A stretch of DNA of 35,390 bases from Candidatus Kaiserbacteria bacterium. GTDB lineage: Bacteria > Patescibacteriota > Minisyncoccia > Phycocordibacterales > UBA2100. The stretch lies in the NCBI GenBank assembly GCA_016217975.1, contig JACRFH010000065.1, positions 1 through 35,390 of the forward strand, written 5' to 3'. Below the pieces are notes generated by a model. The model ran no database searches and had not been told where the DNA came from. It saw nothing but the letters and a program-made list of their open reading frames with translations. Positions 1 to 7,880 of this stretch are shown here, one piece after another. The translations under genes were made by a program, and so were the position numbers. Positions within the stretch are counted from its first letter, which is position 1. Every line of letters starts with the position of its first letter.

Positions 1-6
1 AAAGTA

Positions 7-12
7 TATACT
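7..12 (+). promoter_or_regulatory. -10 hexamer of recG, leaderless spacing
   Basis: TATACT ends 7 nt before the recG ATG, so transcription would begin at or next to the start codon. No Shine-Dalgarno sequence fits in the gap. The -35 region lies outside the window. Confidence 0.55.
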
Positions 13-19
13 GGGCTCC

Positions 20-2296
20 ATGTTGCCTGATGACGCAATCGCGAAGCATTTCCGGCTCAATGCTGTACATACGTCATCGCTCCGGCGTCTCGGCCTCATT
101 CGTCTCCGCGACCTCCTCTACCACTTCCCTGTGCGCTACGAGCAAGCAGGAAGTGAAAGCCATGCAGTGTCGCTAGTGCCTGGCACCAAGGTGACACTCA
201 TCGGGAAACTCTCGGGCCTCAAAGCAAAAAAGCTCTGGAAAAGTAAGCGCAATATCACCGAAGGATGGTTTGAGGATTCAAGCGGTCGCGTCAAAGTCAT
301 GTGGTTCAACCAGCCCTACATGAAATCGTATGTGAAGGAAAACGATGTCGTAAAAATGACCGGCGCCGTTGGTGGCTCTTCCGATCGTCCGTATATTTCA
401 AATCCCGAAGTCGAGCCCTCGACCTTTGACGAATCCGCCCGGAACCTTTTTGCCTCTTCTAGCAACCCCGAAAAGCAGCAAGCTGCCTACGGGGCAGGCC
501 AGCGACAAGCAGCTAGCAACTTGTTCCCCGTCTATCCCGAAACAAAAGGCGTCACAAGCAAGTGGTTCTATCATGCGCTTCAGCGGCTCTTTGCCGCAGG
601 CGTACACAAAAAGATAGACGATCCGATCCCCGAAGACGTGCGCGCACGCTATCATCTTCCCGATCTTGCATCCGCATTAATATGGCTACACGTTCCGGAA
701 AAACTCCCGCACACTGAATCTGCTCGCAAACGCTTTGCATTCGAGGAAATATTTGTGCTCCAAATCGTGCGCGCTCTCGAGCGCAAGGAAAATGATGCGG
801 AAACCGGATTCGCGCTGCATGATGCAAAAACGAAAGCGGATACCTTTCTTGCGTCGCTTGATATGACACCAACGAGCGCGCAGGCTCGCGTAGTCAACGA
901 GATACTGGTGGATCTCGAGAAACCACATCCGATGGCGCGTCTCTTGGAGGGCGACGTCGGAAGTGGAAAGACGCTCGTCGCAGCAGCGAGCAGCTATGCA
1001 GTCGTGACGTCGCGCCCGCCAGGCCGAACCAGCGGTACGCTCCAAGTCGGATATATGGCACCCACAGAAATACTTGCCGCGCAGCATTTTGAATCTTTCA
1101 TCAATTATTTCTCCTCCAGAGGAGGATCCGCCTCCGGCGGACGAGATCTGTCCATCAATATCGGTCTCATCACCGGAAGTGGATGCAAGAAATTCCCATC
1201 GAAATCACGCCGGGGGTATGCAACCGATATTTCGCGAACACAACTTTTGAAATGGGTGGCAAACGGCGAGATCGCGATGCTTGTCGGCACCCACGCACTG
1301 ATTCAAAAGAAAGTGCAGTTCCAACATCTTGCGCTTGCAATCGTGGACGAACAGCACCGTTTTGGCACGAGGCAGAGAAGAGCGCTCGCGCATAAAGCTA
1401 AATCGCCTAAGGGCGATCGCTCGAACTCGCCGGAGGCGAGTTTTAGAGGCGATGCAGTACCGCATTTTCTCTCGATGACCGCGACTCCGATACCACGCAC
1501 ACTCGCGCTTACGATGTATGGCGATCTTGATATTTCAATCTTGGACGAACTTCCCCCGGGCCGCGCGAAAATAACCACAGAGATCGTGAAGCCCGCGGAG
1601 CGGGAAAACGCATACGAAAAAATGCGCAAAGAATTGCAAAAAGGTCGTCAAGCGTACGTAATCTGCCCGCGCATTGAAGAGCCTGATCCTGCAAAATTGA
1701 ATGCGCTCCAGGCAAAAAGTGCAAAAGCAGAAGCGGCACGTTTGCAGAAAGATGTATTTCCTGAATTCGCCGTCGGACTGCTCCATGGCTCGATGACACC
1801 GAAAGAAAAAGAAAATGTGATGCGAGAGTTCGCTGAAAACAAAATCCATATACTCGTGGCCACATCAGTTGTCGAAGTCGGCGTCAATGTCCCCAATGCG
1901 ACGGTAATCATGATAGAAGGCGCCGAGCGATTCGGCCTTGCGCAGCTCCATCAGCTTCGGGGGCGCGTGATGCGAAGCTCGCATCCGCCGCTGTGCTTCC
2001 TTGTCCCAGAGACCAAAGGAGAAATGGCAATGAAAAGATTACGCATGATGGAAAAGTCGCAGGATGGATTTGTACTCGCAGAAAGCGATCTCTCCAATCG
2101 TGGTGCCGGAGATCTATTCGGCCGCAAGCAATGGGGAGTCTCCGACATCGGCATGGAAGCTCTCAAAAATCCACGCCTCATCGAAGCTGCACGCCTTGAG
2201 GCCTTTGCGCTTATTGAGCGCGCCCCTTCGCTATCGGAATATGAGGCACTGCGCACGCGTGCGGCACTCGCGGATGCCGAGATGCATGACGAATAA
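20..2296 (+). CDS. recG: ATP-dependent DNA helicase RecG
   Basis: RecG is the superfamily 2 helicase that remodels stalled forks and Holliday junctions. Visible in order are an N-terminal wedge/OB region (about residues 15-130), Walker A GDVGSGKT near residue 310, the DEQH box DEQHRFG near 442, TATPIPRT near 487, and the C-terminal QLRGR motif with VMR where many homologues have VGR. At 758 residues it is longer than the usual 680-700. The excess lies in three low-complexity inserts encoded by palindromic DNA: about residues 147-167, 365-374 and 460-475. The start follows a -10 hexamer by 7 nt. It is convergent with the next gene, with only 2 nt between the two stop codons and no clear terminator. 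Confidence 0.96.
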   Translation: MLPDDAIAKHFRLNAVHTSSLRRLGLIRLRDLLYHFPVRYEQAGSESHAVSLVPGTKVTLIGKLSGLKAKKLWKSKRNITEGWFEDSSGRVKVMWFNQPYMKSYVKENDVVKMTGAVGGSSDRPYISNPEVEPSTFDESARNLFASSSNPEKQQAAYGAGQRQAASNLFPVYPETKGVTSKWFYHALQRLFAAGVHKKIDDPIPEDVRARYHLPDLASALIWLHVPEKLPHTESARKRFAFEEIFVLQIVRALERKENDAETGFALHDAKTKADTFLASLDMTPTSAQARVVNEILVDLEKPHPMARLLEGDVGSGKTLVAAASSYAVVTSRPPGRTSGTLQVGYMAPTEILAAQHFESFINYFSSRGGSASGGRDLSINIGLITGSGCKKFPSKSRRGYATDISRTQLLKWVANGEIAMLVGTHALIQKKVQFQHLALAIVDEQHRFGTRQRRALAHKAKSPKGDRSNSPEASFRGDAVPHFLSMTATPIPRTLALTMYGDLDISILDELPPGRAKITTEIVKPAERENAYEKMRKELQKGRQAYVICPRIEEPDPAKLNALQAKSAKAEAARLQKDVFPEFAVGLLHGSMTPKEKENVMREFAENKIHILVATSVVEVGVNVPNATVIMIEGAERFGLAQLHQLRGRVMRSSHPPLCFLVPETKGEMAMKRLRMMEKSQDGFVLAESDLSNRGAGDLFGRKQWGVSDIGMEALKNPRLIEAARLEAFALIERAPSLSEYEALRTRAALADAEMHDE
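459..520 (+). repeat. 54-nt in-frame insertion in recG with 8-bp direct repeats
   Basis: CTAGCAAC occurs at 459-466 and again at 513-520, so one copy plus the intervening DNA makes a 54-nt, 18-codon unit. The interior can fold: AGCTGC (481-486) pairs with GCAGCT (509-514), and CTGCC (483-487) with GGCAG (493-497). It encodes a Gln/Ala-rich segment just before the first RecA-like domain, where other RecG proteins are shorter. An insertion with target duplication is inferred. Confidence 0.5.
1111..1141 (+). repeat. Double-palindrome element encoding a Gly/Ser linker, copy 1 (in recG)
   Basis: Two short palindromes are joined through GGATCC: CTCCTC-CA-GAGGAG, then TCCGCC-TCC-GGCGGA. The recG frame reads it as SSRGGSASGG. 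It matches the pyrB copy (10309-10338, opposite strand) at 28 of 30 positions and is read in the same frame. It lies within helicase domain 1 after the FESFINYF segment. Confidence 0.75.
1398..1446 (+). repeat. Two-hairpin palindromic element, copy 1 (in recG)
   Basis: The layout is CTAAA, hairpin ATCGCC/GGCGAT with loop TAAG, junction TCGCTCGA, hairpin AACTCGC/GCGAGTT, then TTTTAG. Ends and junction match the elements at 15366-15413 and 16035-16090, while the stems differ. It is read through without a stop as KSPKGDRSNSPEASF between the DEQH box and the TATPIPRT motif. Confidence 0.65.
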
Positions 2297-2298
2297 AA

Positions 2299-3636
2299 TC
2301 AGCAATTGGCACCTTGCCAGTCGCATTTTTTCCATCCCCCGCCCGAACATTTCATGATGGGAAGCTGGGTACCGCCGCTGTAGGTGCCGTTGGTGAAAAA
2401 CGGCTCATAGGGAACCTCATTGCCATTTGCGACCTGCTGGTTCCCCCACGGCGTCGTACATCCTCCGCCGACATTCGTCACATTTGGTATAGATTGCGCG
2501 ACGCCGTTTTTGTCGACCCATGCGCCATTTCTGCACGTGAGCGCGAGACCGCCATAATTCCCGCATGAAGTCAGTGGTAATTTTACGTCCGCACAATTTA
2601 CTTCAAGTGTGATACCGTCGGCGTACGAAATGCCAGAATAGATGCACATTTTGGGCTCTACAAAAGGTGTCGTATTTGCGCCGTTCTTCAATAGATCGGC
2701 AAAAAATTGAGACGAGTAACTATCAGAACTACTGGCATTAGTACTCACATTGCTCGAGACGGACGAGCCTGAGACGAAAAACATGGGACTCGCCGTGCGC
2801 GCAATCGCAGCACCGGAAGAAAGTAGTGTCGCAAGGAAACGATACGTGCCGTTCCCCACGCTACAGAGACCCGTGCACGCTCCTCCAGGCTGCGCTATCT
2901 GCACTATACACGTGAGCGGATCTCCTGCGCACGTATCCGTGTTTGATGGAGGCACGGGAAGCGTCCAGTAATACGACCCGCTAGATGGCAGGCCCGACGA
3001 TACGGTACCGAGCAATTGGCCGGAAGCGTAGTAAAGCGAGAGCGCGACGCTCGAGCTTGCGGGAGCGTTCACACTCGTCCATGCTATCGGTATGGTCCCT
3101 CCAGGAGTTGCTGTAGTGCTCGTCGCGGGTTTGGTAAAAATAATGCTCGGTCGCACTAAAATTGCACTTGTCTGCGTGGCCATTCCTGTCCCTGTGGGTG
3201 GAATAACAGCTTCGGGTCGGCGCTGATCCTGACAGCCCGCGAGTCTCCGAATCGTTGCAAGGGTTTTCGCTCTGACTGCGCCGTACTCACTATCCGATGA
3301 TTTCACGATAGCTTGTGCTGTTTGAAAACGGCGCACGGCTGCGCGCGTAAGATTTCCATAATAGCCGGTAACCAGACCTTCGGGATATATCAAAGGATCG
3401 CGCGCAAGAAATCGCTGCAGCAGTGTGACGTCGGGACCGGAATCGGTATATGCAAGTATTTTCGCGGGGGCAACGCATGTGTCCGTTGCGCTCCCCGACT
3501 GCATCGCAAGAAGCTGCGCCTGCAAGACCTGCAACTGGGCAAGAAGTGCCTGGAGCTGCGTCTCTTGCGCAGAAAGAGCGCTCGCGCAAAGCGGAGCAAG
3601 CGTAAGAGTGACGAAAACCAGGGCCGCGCGCTTCAT
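2299..3636 (-). CDS. Secreted protein with peptidoglycan-binding domain
   Basis: This protein of 445 residues has an N-terminal signal peptide (about 1-23), a short Gln/Leu/Ala heptad stretch (about 24-47), a PG_binding_1-type domain (about 65-130, with DVTLLQRFLARD and IYPEGLVTGYYG), and a long Ser/Thr-rich C-terminal region with many cysteines. The last 120 residues contain paired cysteines that suggest a disulfide-rich exported module I do not recognise. Its start lies 3 nt after the stop of the upstream gene, which has the same N-terminal architecture, so the two are probably co-transcribed and coupled in translation. A role in cell-envelope binding is inferred. No catalytic motif is visible. 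Confidence 0.8.
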   Translation of the reverse strand: MKRAALVFVTLTLAPLCASALSAQETQLQALLAQLQVLQAQLLAMQSGSATDTCVAPAKILAYTDSGPDVTLLQRFLARDPLIYPEGLVTGYYGNLTRAAVRRFQTAQAIVKSSDSEYGAVRAKTLATIRRLAGCQDQRRPEAVIPPTGTGMATQTSAILVRPSIIFTKPATSTTATPGGTIPIAWTSVNAPASSSVALSLYYASGQLLGTVSSGLPSSGSYYWTLPVPPSNTDTCAGDPLTCIVQIAQPGGACTGLCSVGNGTYRFLATLLSSGAAIARTASPMFFVSGSSVSSNVSTNASSSDSYSSQFFADLLKNGANTTPFVEPKMCIYSGISYADGITLEVNCADVKLPLTSCGNYGGLALTCRNGAWVDKNGVAQSIPNVTNVGGGCTTPWGNQQVANGNEVPYEPFFTNGTYSGGTQLPIMKCSGGGWKKCDWQGANC

Positions 3637-3639
3637 GCG

Positions 3640-4773
3640 CTAGTTCGTTATGGTCACGCCTGCAGTATCCACCTGTGACCCGCGCGTAAGCGTTATGGTG
3701 TAGCTTCCGGCGCTCCCATACGTATGCGTTTTCGTAAGACCGCTGACGACACTTTGCGCGCACGATGTGCCTTGCGGTGGACCCGTATAGTTGTCGTTGG
3801 AGCCGTCACCCCAGGTGAGCGTGTAGGGCGAGCATGACGATCCGAGACTGAATGTTATTTGCACGGCGAGTGGATTACCTCCAATCCCGGGCGTTATCTG
3901 CATTCCGCCAAGCGGAATATTCGTGTTCGGTGCTGGTGTCGTTGGTGTCGTTGGCTGGCTTGGAGCCGTCGGGCCATAGACGGTAACGGTGGCAGACGTC
4001 TGATGGGCTCCCGCCGAGAGCGTTATCTGAAACGTGCCGCCGTAATTATAGACATGCGTGTAGGTTTGATTTATTTGCCCACACGTATTTGCCGAGACGG
4101 GAATTTGGACGCCATTGCTTCCATCTCCCCAGTTGAGACTATAGATCGCTCCGACGCAGGAATTCGTGGTATTAACCGTCGCCTGCACATTCACCGATAA
4201 CGGCGTGTTGCCGGAAATCGGTGAGACCTGAATGTAGCCGCCGACCGAGGATGCTTTGCCCGAAACTCCCGCGCCCGTGGAGCACAAAAGCGCGATTGCC
4301 GCGGCGGTGCGGGGGCCAACAACGCCGAATCCGGTACTCCCAGGCGTCCCAGATGAGACGATGTTGTACCTCGTCTGCCAATGCTCGACGGCTTTCTGCG
4401 TGAGAGAGCCGTAGTAGCCGCTTATGATCCCTTCCGGATAGATGGATGGATCGCCTGCGAGAAATTGCTGCAGACGAGTGACATCCGCACCGCTCGATCC
4501 TCTCTTGAGCACCCGCCCGATGTTGGGACACGTACTTGAATTCACTCCGGCGCCTCCGGCAACGGGCACACTCACGCCCGTTCCCGGGTAGACAGTACCG
4601 TTTGTTGAGGTGACAACTTGACCACCTTGTTGCGCCGCGAGCTGGGCTTGGAGTGCTTGCACCTGCGCAAGAAGCGCTTGAGCTTGCGCGTGCAGATCGG
4701 CGGTCGTTTGTGCTGAAGCGAGAGCTGGCAACGACATCATTACTAAAAGCGGAAAAACGATGAGTTTTCTCAT
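3640..4773 (-). CDS. Secreted peptidoglycan-binding protein with two PKD-like domains
   Basis: A signal peptide (about 1-22, ending ALASAQ) is followed by an Ala/Gln/Leu coiled coil (about 24-50). A PG_binding_1 domain (about 85-165) carries DVTRLQQFLAGD, IYPEGIISGYYG and a GPRTAAAI end. Two PKD-like beta-sandwich repeats follow, each with an LxWGDGS motif (near residues 218 and 322) and a THxY strand. PKD repeats usually act as spacers or in adhesion, so this is probably a wall-anchored surface protein. It overlaps no other gene and starts 6 nt after a good -10 hexamer. The gene that follows it shares the N-terminal half but has a different C-terminus, which suggests duplication followed by domain replacement. 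Confidence 0.85.
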   Translation of the reverse strand: MRKLIVFPLLVMMSLPALASAQTTADLHAQAQALLAQVQALQAQLAAQQGGQVVTSTNGTVYPGTGVSVPVAGGAGVNSSTCPNIGRVLKRGSSGADVTRLQQFLAGDPSIYPEGIISGYYGSLTQKAVEHWQTRYNIVSSGTPGSTGFGVVGPRTAAAIALLCSTGAGVSGKASSVGGYIQVSPISGNTPLSVNVQATVNTTNSCVGAIYSLNWGDGSNGVQIPVSANTCGQINQTYTHVYNYGGTFQITLSAGAHQTSATVTVYGPTAPSQPTTPTTPAPNTNIPLGGMQITPGIGGNPLAVQITFSLGSSCSPYTLTWGDGSNDNYTGPPQGTSCAQSVVSGLTKTHTYGSAGSYTITLTRGSQVDTAGVTITN

Positions 4774-4779
4774 ACCCCA

Positions 4780-4807
4780 ATTGTCGCATGGCCAAGACGC
4801 TCTGCAA
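4780..4807 (-). promoter_or_regulatory. Promoter of the two peptidoglycan-binding genes
   Basis: The minus strand reads TTGCAG, 16 nt, GACAAT, 6 nt, ATG. Transcription would begin at the start codon. The -35 lies just beyond the stop of the NUDIX gene, so the surface-protein pair can be transcribed apart from it. Confidence 0.55.
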
Positions 4808-4812
4808 CTAGG

Positions 4813-5271
4813 CTATGTGGCCAACTCATGGAGTGCCGTAGGTGCGTAAAAGCGTATGTTGTCTTTAATTTCAGGATTGACTCCCATATCTTCTTTCGAG
4901 AACCACCTCATCTCGCCGTCTTCATCCTCAGGTGTCAACGCGTCACTTTCACTCGTACCAAGATAGATAAAATCAACATGCTCGTGATTCTTTCCAGCTT
5001 CGGTGTAATGACGATTAACGAATCGTGGCGGCAAAAGCTCAATGCTTTTATCCGCCCACCGCTTCTCTGATTCGCCGACGAGTTTGACGTCGAGTCCCGT
5101 TTCCTCTTTCACTTCCCTCTTCGCGGCCTGCACTGGATCTTCATCAAGCTCGATGTGCCCGCCAGGCGGAAGCCAGATGTTGTATTTCTTATGCTTGTGC
5201 AGAAGCACTTTATTTTCAAATACCACATACACGCTCGCCGTAAAATCTATTCTTTCGTGAATATGGGCCAT
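4813..5271 (-). CDS. NUDIX hydrolase
   Basis: A protein of about 152 residues with a complete NUDIX box, GHIELDEDPVQAAKREVKEE followed by TGL, matching GX5EX7REUXEEXGU (about residues 39-61). The box binds Mg2+ and hydrolyses nucleoside diphosphates linked to another group. Substrate cannot be told from sequence; house-cleaning of modified nucleotides or a sugar-nucleotide role are both possible. I chose the ATG at 5271 (MAHIHERIDF) because the frame further upstream runs through the preceding gene and loses family similarity. The start is 2 nt after the stop of the small membrane-protein gene, so the two are very likely in one transcript. Confidence 0.9.
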   Translation of the reverse strand: MAHIHERIDFTASVYVVFENKVLLHKHKKYNIWLPPGGHIELDEDPVQAAKREVKEETGLDVKLVGESEKRWADKSIELLPPRFVNRHYTEAGKNHEHVDFIYLGTSESDALTPEDEDGEMRWFSKEDMGVNPEIKDNIRFYAPTALHELAT

Positions 5272-5273
5272 GG

Positions 5274-5528
5274 TCAAGAGAGAATCCAGTAGTTGAGAAC
5301 GCCATAGAAAAGGATGAGCATTATCATAATCGTGTTGAGAAAAATCCCGATTTGGTTCGCTTCTTTCCATGCACGATACGATGCATAGAGCCAGAAGATT
5401 TGCGACGTGAGATTGGAGATAAGTCCATATTGCGGCAATTTGAGCGCCGTCAACAAAAAGCCTAGGCCCGTAAAACCGACGAGGCCAACCTGCATTAAGG
5501 CATTGAACACTCGGTGATCAGAATTCAT
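5274..5528 (-). CDS. Small membrane protein, SemiSWEET/PQ-loop-like
   Basis: 84 residues with three hydrophobic helices: about 9-26, 34-50 and 57-82. An LPQYG motif sits after the first helix. Three helices, this length and a Pro-Gln turn recall SemiSWEET half-transporters, which dimerise to carry sugars, but the match rests on a short motif and could be wrong. I used the ATG at 5528 (MNSDHR) because the open frame upstream runs into the tRNA gene. It is 20 nt downstream of the tRNA and 2 nt upstream of the NUDIX gene. Co-transcription with the tRNA is possible because no terminator is visible between them. Confidence 0.65.
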   Translation of the reverse strand: MNSDHRVFNALMQVGLVGFTGLGFLLTALKLPQYGLISNLTSQIFWLYASYRAWKEANQIGIFLNTIMIMLILFYGVLNYWILS

Positions 5529-5548
5529 TCCCAAGATTCTATCATCAG

Positions 5549-5621
5549 TCCGCCCGGAGGGACTCGAACCCCCAACCGCCGAGGTATAAGCTCGGAGCAA
5601 CTACCATTGTGCTACGGGCGG
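5549..5621 (-). tRNA. tRNA-Ile (anticodon UAU)
   Basis: The 73 nt fold into a complete cloverleaf. The 7-bp acceptor stem is CCGCCCG/CGGGCGG with discriminator A. T8 and the D arm with GG are present. The anticodon stem CCGAG/CTCGG closes the loop CTTATAC, giving anticodon UAU at plus positions 5586-5588. The T arm carries the loop TTCGAGT. The D stem carries one extra T. CCA is not encoded. A UAU anticodon reads AUA isoleucine codons directly, instead of the lysidine-modified CAU tRNA of most bacteria. Confidence 0.92.
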
Positions 5622-5629
5622 ATCGCCTA

Positions 5630-5658
5630 ACTGTATTGCAATTCTTCGTTATATTCAA
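5630..5658 (-). promoter_or_regulatory. Promoter of tRNA-Ile
   Basis: The minus strand reads TTGAAT, 17 nt, TACAGT, ending 8 nt before the first acceptor base. The transcript would start at or beside the mature 5' end and need little 5' trimming. Confidence 0.55.
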
Positions 5659-5683
5659 TCATCCGTTGTTGTGAAAATGTCCT

Positions 5684-5721
5684 ACTTGTTTATCTTTCGC
5701 GACCGCGGATTATAAACAAGT
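5684..5721. repeat. Inverted repeat between prs and the tRNA
   Basis: ACTTGTTTAT (5684-5693) pairs perfectly with ATAAACAAGT (5712-5721), with 18 nt between. It lies about 11 nt downstream of the prs stop and may form the 3' end of that transcript, although no U-run follows on the minus strand. An operator role cannot be excluded. Confidence 0.4.
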
Positions 5722-5732
5722 TAATCAAACGC

Positions 5733-6704
5733 TCAAGTGATGAGTGCCGAGACAGACTCGCCCGAGTGGATGCGTTGAATGGCGTCGGCGACAAGCGGAG
5801 CCATTGGGATCACGGTGACTTTTACGCGCTTGGATTTGAGAAGTGCAGGATCATGGCGAATGGTATCGGTAACGATAAGCTCATCTACATGGCTCTCGTC
5901 GAAACGCTTGATCACCAATGCCGGGTCGGATGCGAACACCGCGTGGGTTGCATAACAAAAGATGCGCTTCGCGCCTGCTTTCTTGGCGGCCTGTGCATCT
6001 GCGACCATTGTGCCGCCAGAATCGATTATGTCGTCTACAAAAAGTACGTCCTTGCCTTCGACGGACCCGACTATTTTGATGGATTCTTTGTCAACTTCGC
6101 CCGGCGCAGAACGACTCTTATAGAAAACAACGAAATCATCCTGGCCAAGCCTGCGCGCGTAGCCTTCGACGCGTTTAGTACCTCCCTGATCCGGGGACGC
6201 TACGACGTAGGGGTCGGTGAGAATACTTTGAAGATACGGAACAGTGACCTTTGACGAATATAGATGGTCGACGATGCGCGGATACATGAACCCCGCGGTG
6301 GGCTCGGAGTGAAGATCGAAGAAAAGTGCACGGTCAACGCCGGTATTTCCCAAGAAGCGCATGATCGTACGCGCGGCAAGCGGGACGCGTGGTCTGTCTT
6401 TCCTATCTTGCCTGTTGTAGCCAAGATACGTGGGCACGAGGGTGATGCGACCGGCACTTGAATCGTGCGCGGCTTCGGCAAGCAACACCATTTCCAAGAT
6501 ATTTTCTGCAGGCGGATTTGTCTGGTTGATGATAAAAACGTCCGCATCGCGGACGTTCTCGAGTATCTGCACGCGCACCTCGCCATCGCGGAAGCGGTTG
6601 ACCATCGCCTCCCCAAGCGGTACTCCCAGATGTTTGCACACGTCTTCGGCAAAACCCTTCGATGCCGTGCCTGCGAATATCTTGATCTTGCGGTGTCCGT
6701 TCAT
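5733..6704 (-). CDS. prs: Ribose-phosphate pyrophosphokinase
   Basis: This enzyme makes PRPP from ribose 5-phosphate and ATP, for nucleotide synthesis and salvage. It has 323 residues, against a usual 310-320. Key signatures are the flexible-loop/ATP region YNRQDRKDRPRVPLAART (about 97-114), the FDLHSEP metal-site stretch (about 129-135), the regulatory/active-site loop near KSRSAPGEV, and the PRPP-binding loop VLFVDDIIDSGGTM (about 222-235). It follows the malic enzyme gene by 21 nt on the same strand. A separate -10 (TACAAT, 8 nt before ATG) suggests it can also be started independently. Its product supplies pyrimidine synthesis, represented here by pyrB and pyrC. Confidence 0.97.
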   Translation of the reverse strand: MNGHRKIKIFAGTASKGFAEDVCKHLGVPLGEAMVNRFRDGEVRVQILENVRDADVFIINQTNPPAENILEMVLLAEAAHDSSAGRITLVPTYLGYNRQDRKDRPRVPLAARTIMRFLGNTGVDRALFFDLHSEPTAGFMYPRIVDHLYSSKVTVPYLQSILTDPYVVASPDQGGTKRVEGYARRLGQDDFVVFYKSRSAPGEVDKESIKIVGSVEGKDVLFVDDIIDSGGTMVADAQAAKKAGAKRIFCYATHAVFASDPALVIKRFDESHVDELIVTDTIRHDPALLKSKRVKVTVIPMAPLVADAIQRIHSGESVSALIT

Positions 6705-6725
6705 AGATGGTTATTGTATACCATA

Positions 6726-7868
6726 TTATCTGACGGCTTTTGCGACTGCGGGGGCAACGCGTTTGTCGAACATGTCGGGGAGGATTTTATTTGCGGTCGG
6801 CTTTGGGACGAGCGCCGCGATTGCATGGGCAGCCTTGAGTTTTATTTTTTCGGTGATTTTCGTGACGCCGTGATCAAGCGCACCGCGAAAGATGCCGGGG
6901 AATGCAAGAGAATTATTGATCTGATTCGGGAAATCCGAGCGACCGGTACCGACCACATATGCGCCTCCCTTTTTGGCTTCATCCGGCATGATCTCTGGCG
7001 TCGGATTTGCCATCGCAAATACGATTGCCTTCTTTGCCATGAGTTTGATGTCGGCGGAAGTGCAAAGGCGCGGACCGGATACACCGAGAAGCACGTCTGC
7101 GCCCTTGAGCGCATCCTGCAAACTTCCACTTTCATTCTTTGGATTCGTCCACGACGCCAAATCTTTCTTGTGACCATCAAGACCGGGCCTGTTCCGTGAA
7201 ATGATACCGGTGCGATCAAGCATGATGATATTTTTTGCTCCTGCTGCTTTCAAAAGCTTCGCGGTCGCGGTGCCTGCCGCCCCCGCTCCTGCAATCACGA
7301 TTCGTACCTGTGACATTTTCTTGCTCACAACTTTAAGTGCATTTACAAGTCCGGCCAAAACGACTACAGCAGTTCCGTGCTGATCATCGTGCATTACCGG
7401 AATGTCGAGTACGTCCGAGATTCTTTTTTCTATCTCAAAACATTTAGGTGCGGCTATATCTTCGAGATTAATGCCGCCGAATGCGGGAGCGACCGCGAGA
7501 ACTGTTTCAATTATCTTTTCCGTATCCTGCGTATCCAAGACGAGCGGTATTGCGTCCACATTCGCGAATGTCTTGAAAAGCGCACACTTCCCTTCCATGA
7601 CCGGAAGTGCGCCGAGTGCGCCGATGTTGCCCAGTCCCAAGACCGCCGAGCCATCGGAGATCACCGCAACCATTCTTCCTTTAATAGTATAGTCTCGCGC
7701 AAGCTTTTTATTCCCCGCTACGAGCATCGAAACTGCCGCTACTCCGGGGGTATACACCAGCGAAAGATCCGCCCTGTTTCGTACCGGCGCAGCTGGGATG
7801 ATGCGAATCTTCCCGCCCAGTCTTTTGTGGAGTGATAACGCCTTTTTGTCGTTTTGAGATTTGTTCAT
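6726..7868 (-). CDS. Malic enzyme, short bacterial type
   Basis: Oxidative decarboxylation of malate to pyruvate with NAD(P)H formation is the family reaction. At 380 residues it is the short two-domain form without a phosphotransacetylase tail. Motifs include LVYTPGVAAVS (about 38-48), the metal-site run GGINLEDIAAP (about 132-142), DDQHGTA (about 162-168), the nucleotide-binding loop GAGAAGTA (about 194-201) and MANPTPEI (about 287-294). Cofactor choice cannot be read reliably. It precedes prs in the same direction. A TATAAT box lies 11 nt before its ATG and overlaps the stop of the regulator gene upstream. It could supply pyruvate and reducing power in a cell without a full TCA cycle, which is an inference. 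Confidence 0.93.
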   Translation of the reverse strand: MNKSQNDKKALSLHKRLGGKIRIIPAAPVRNRADLSLVYTPGVAAVSMLVAGNKKLARDYTIKGRMVAVISDGSAVLGLGNIGALGALPVMEGKCALFKTFANVDAIPLVLDTQDTEKIIETVLAVAPAFGGINLEDIAAPKCFEIEKRISDVLDIPVMHDDQHGTAVVVLAGLVNALKVVSKKMSQVRIVIAGAGAAGTATAKLLKAAGAKNIIMLDRTGIISRNRPGLDGHKKDLASWTNPKNESGSLQDALKGADVLLGVSGPRLCTSADIKLMAKKAIVFAMANPTPEIMPDEAKKGGAYVVGTGRSDFPNQINNSLAFPGIFRGALDHGVTKITEKIKLKAAHAIAALVPKPTANKILPDMFDKRVAPAVAKAVR

Positions 7869-7880
7869 ATAAAGAATTGA

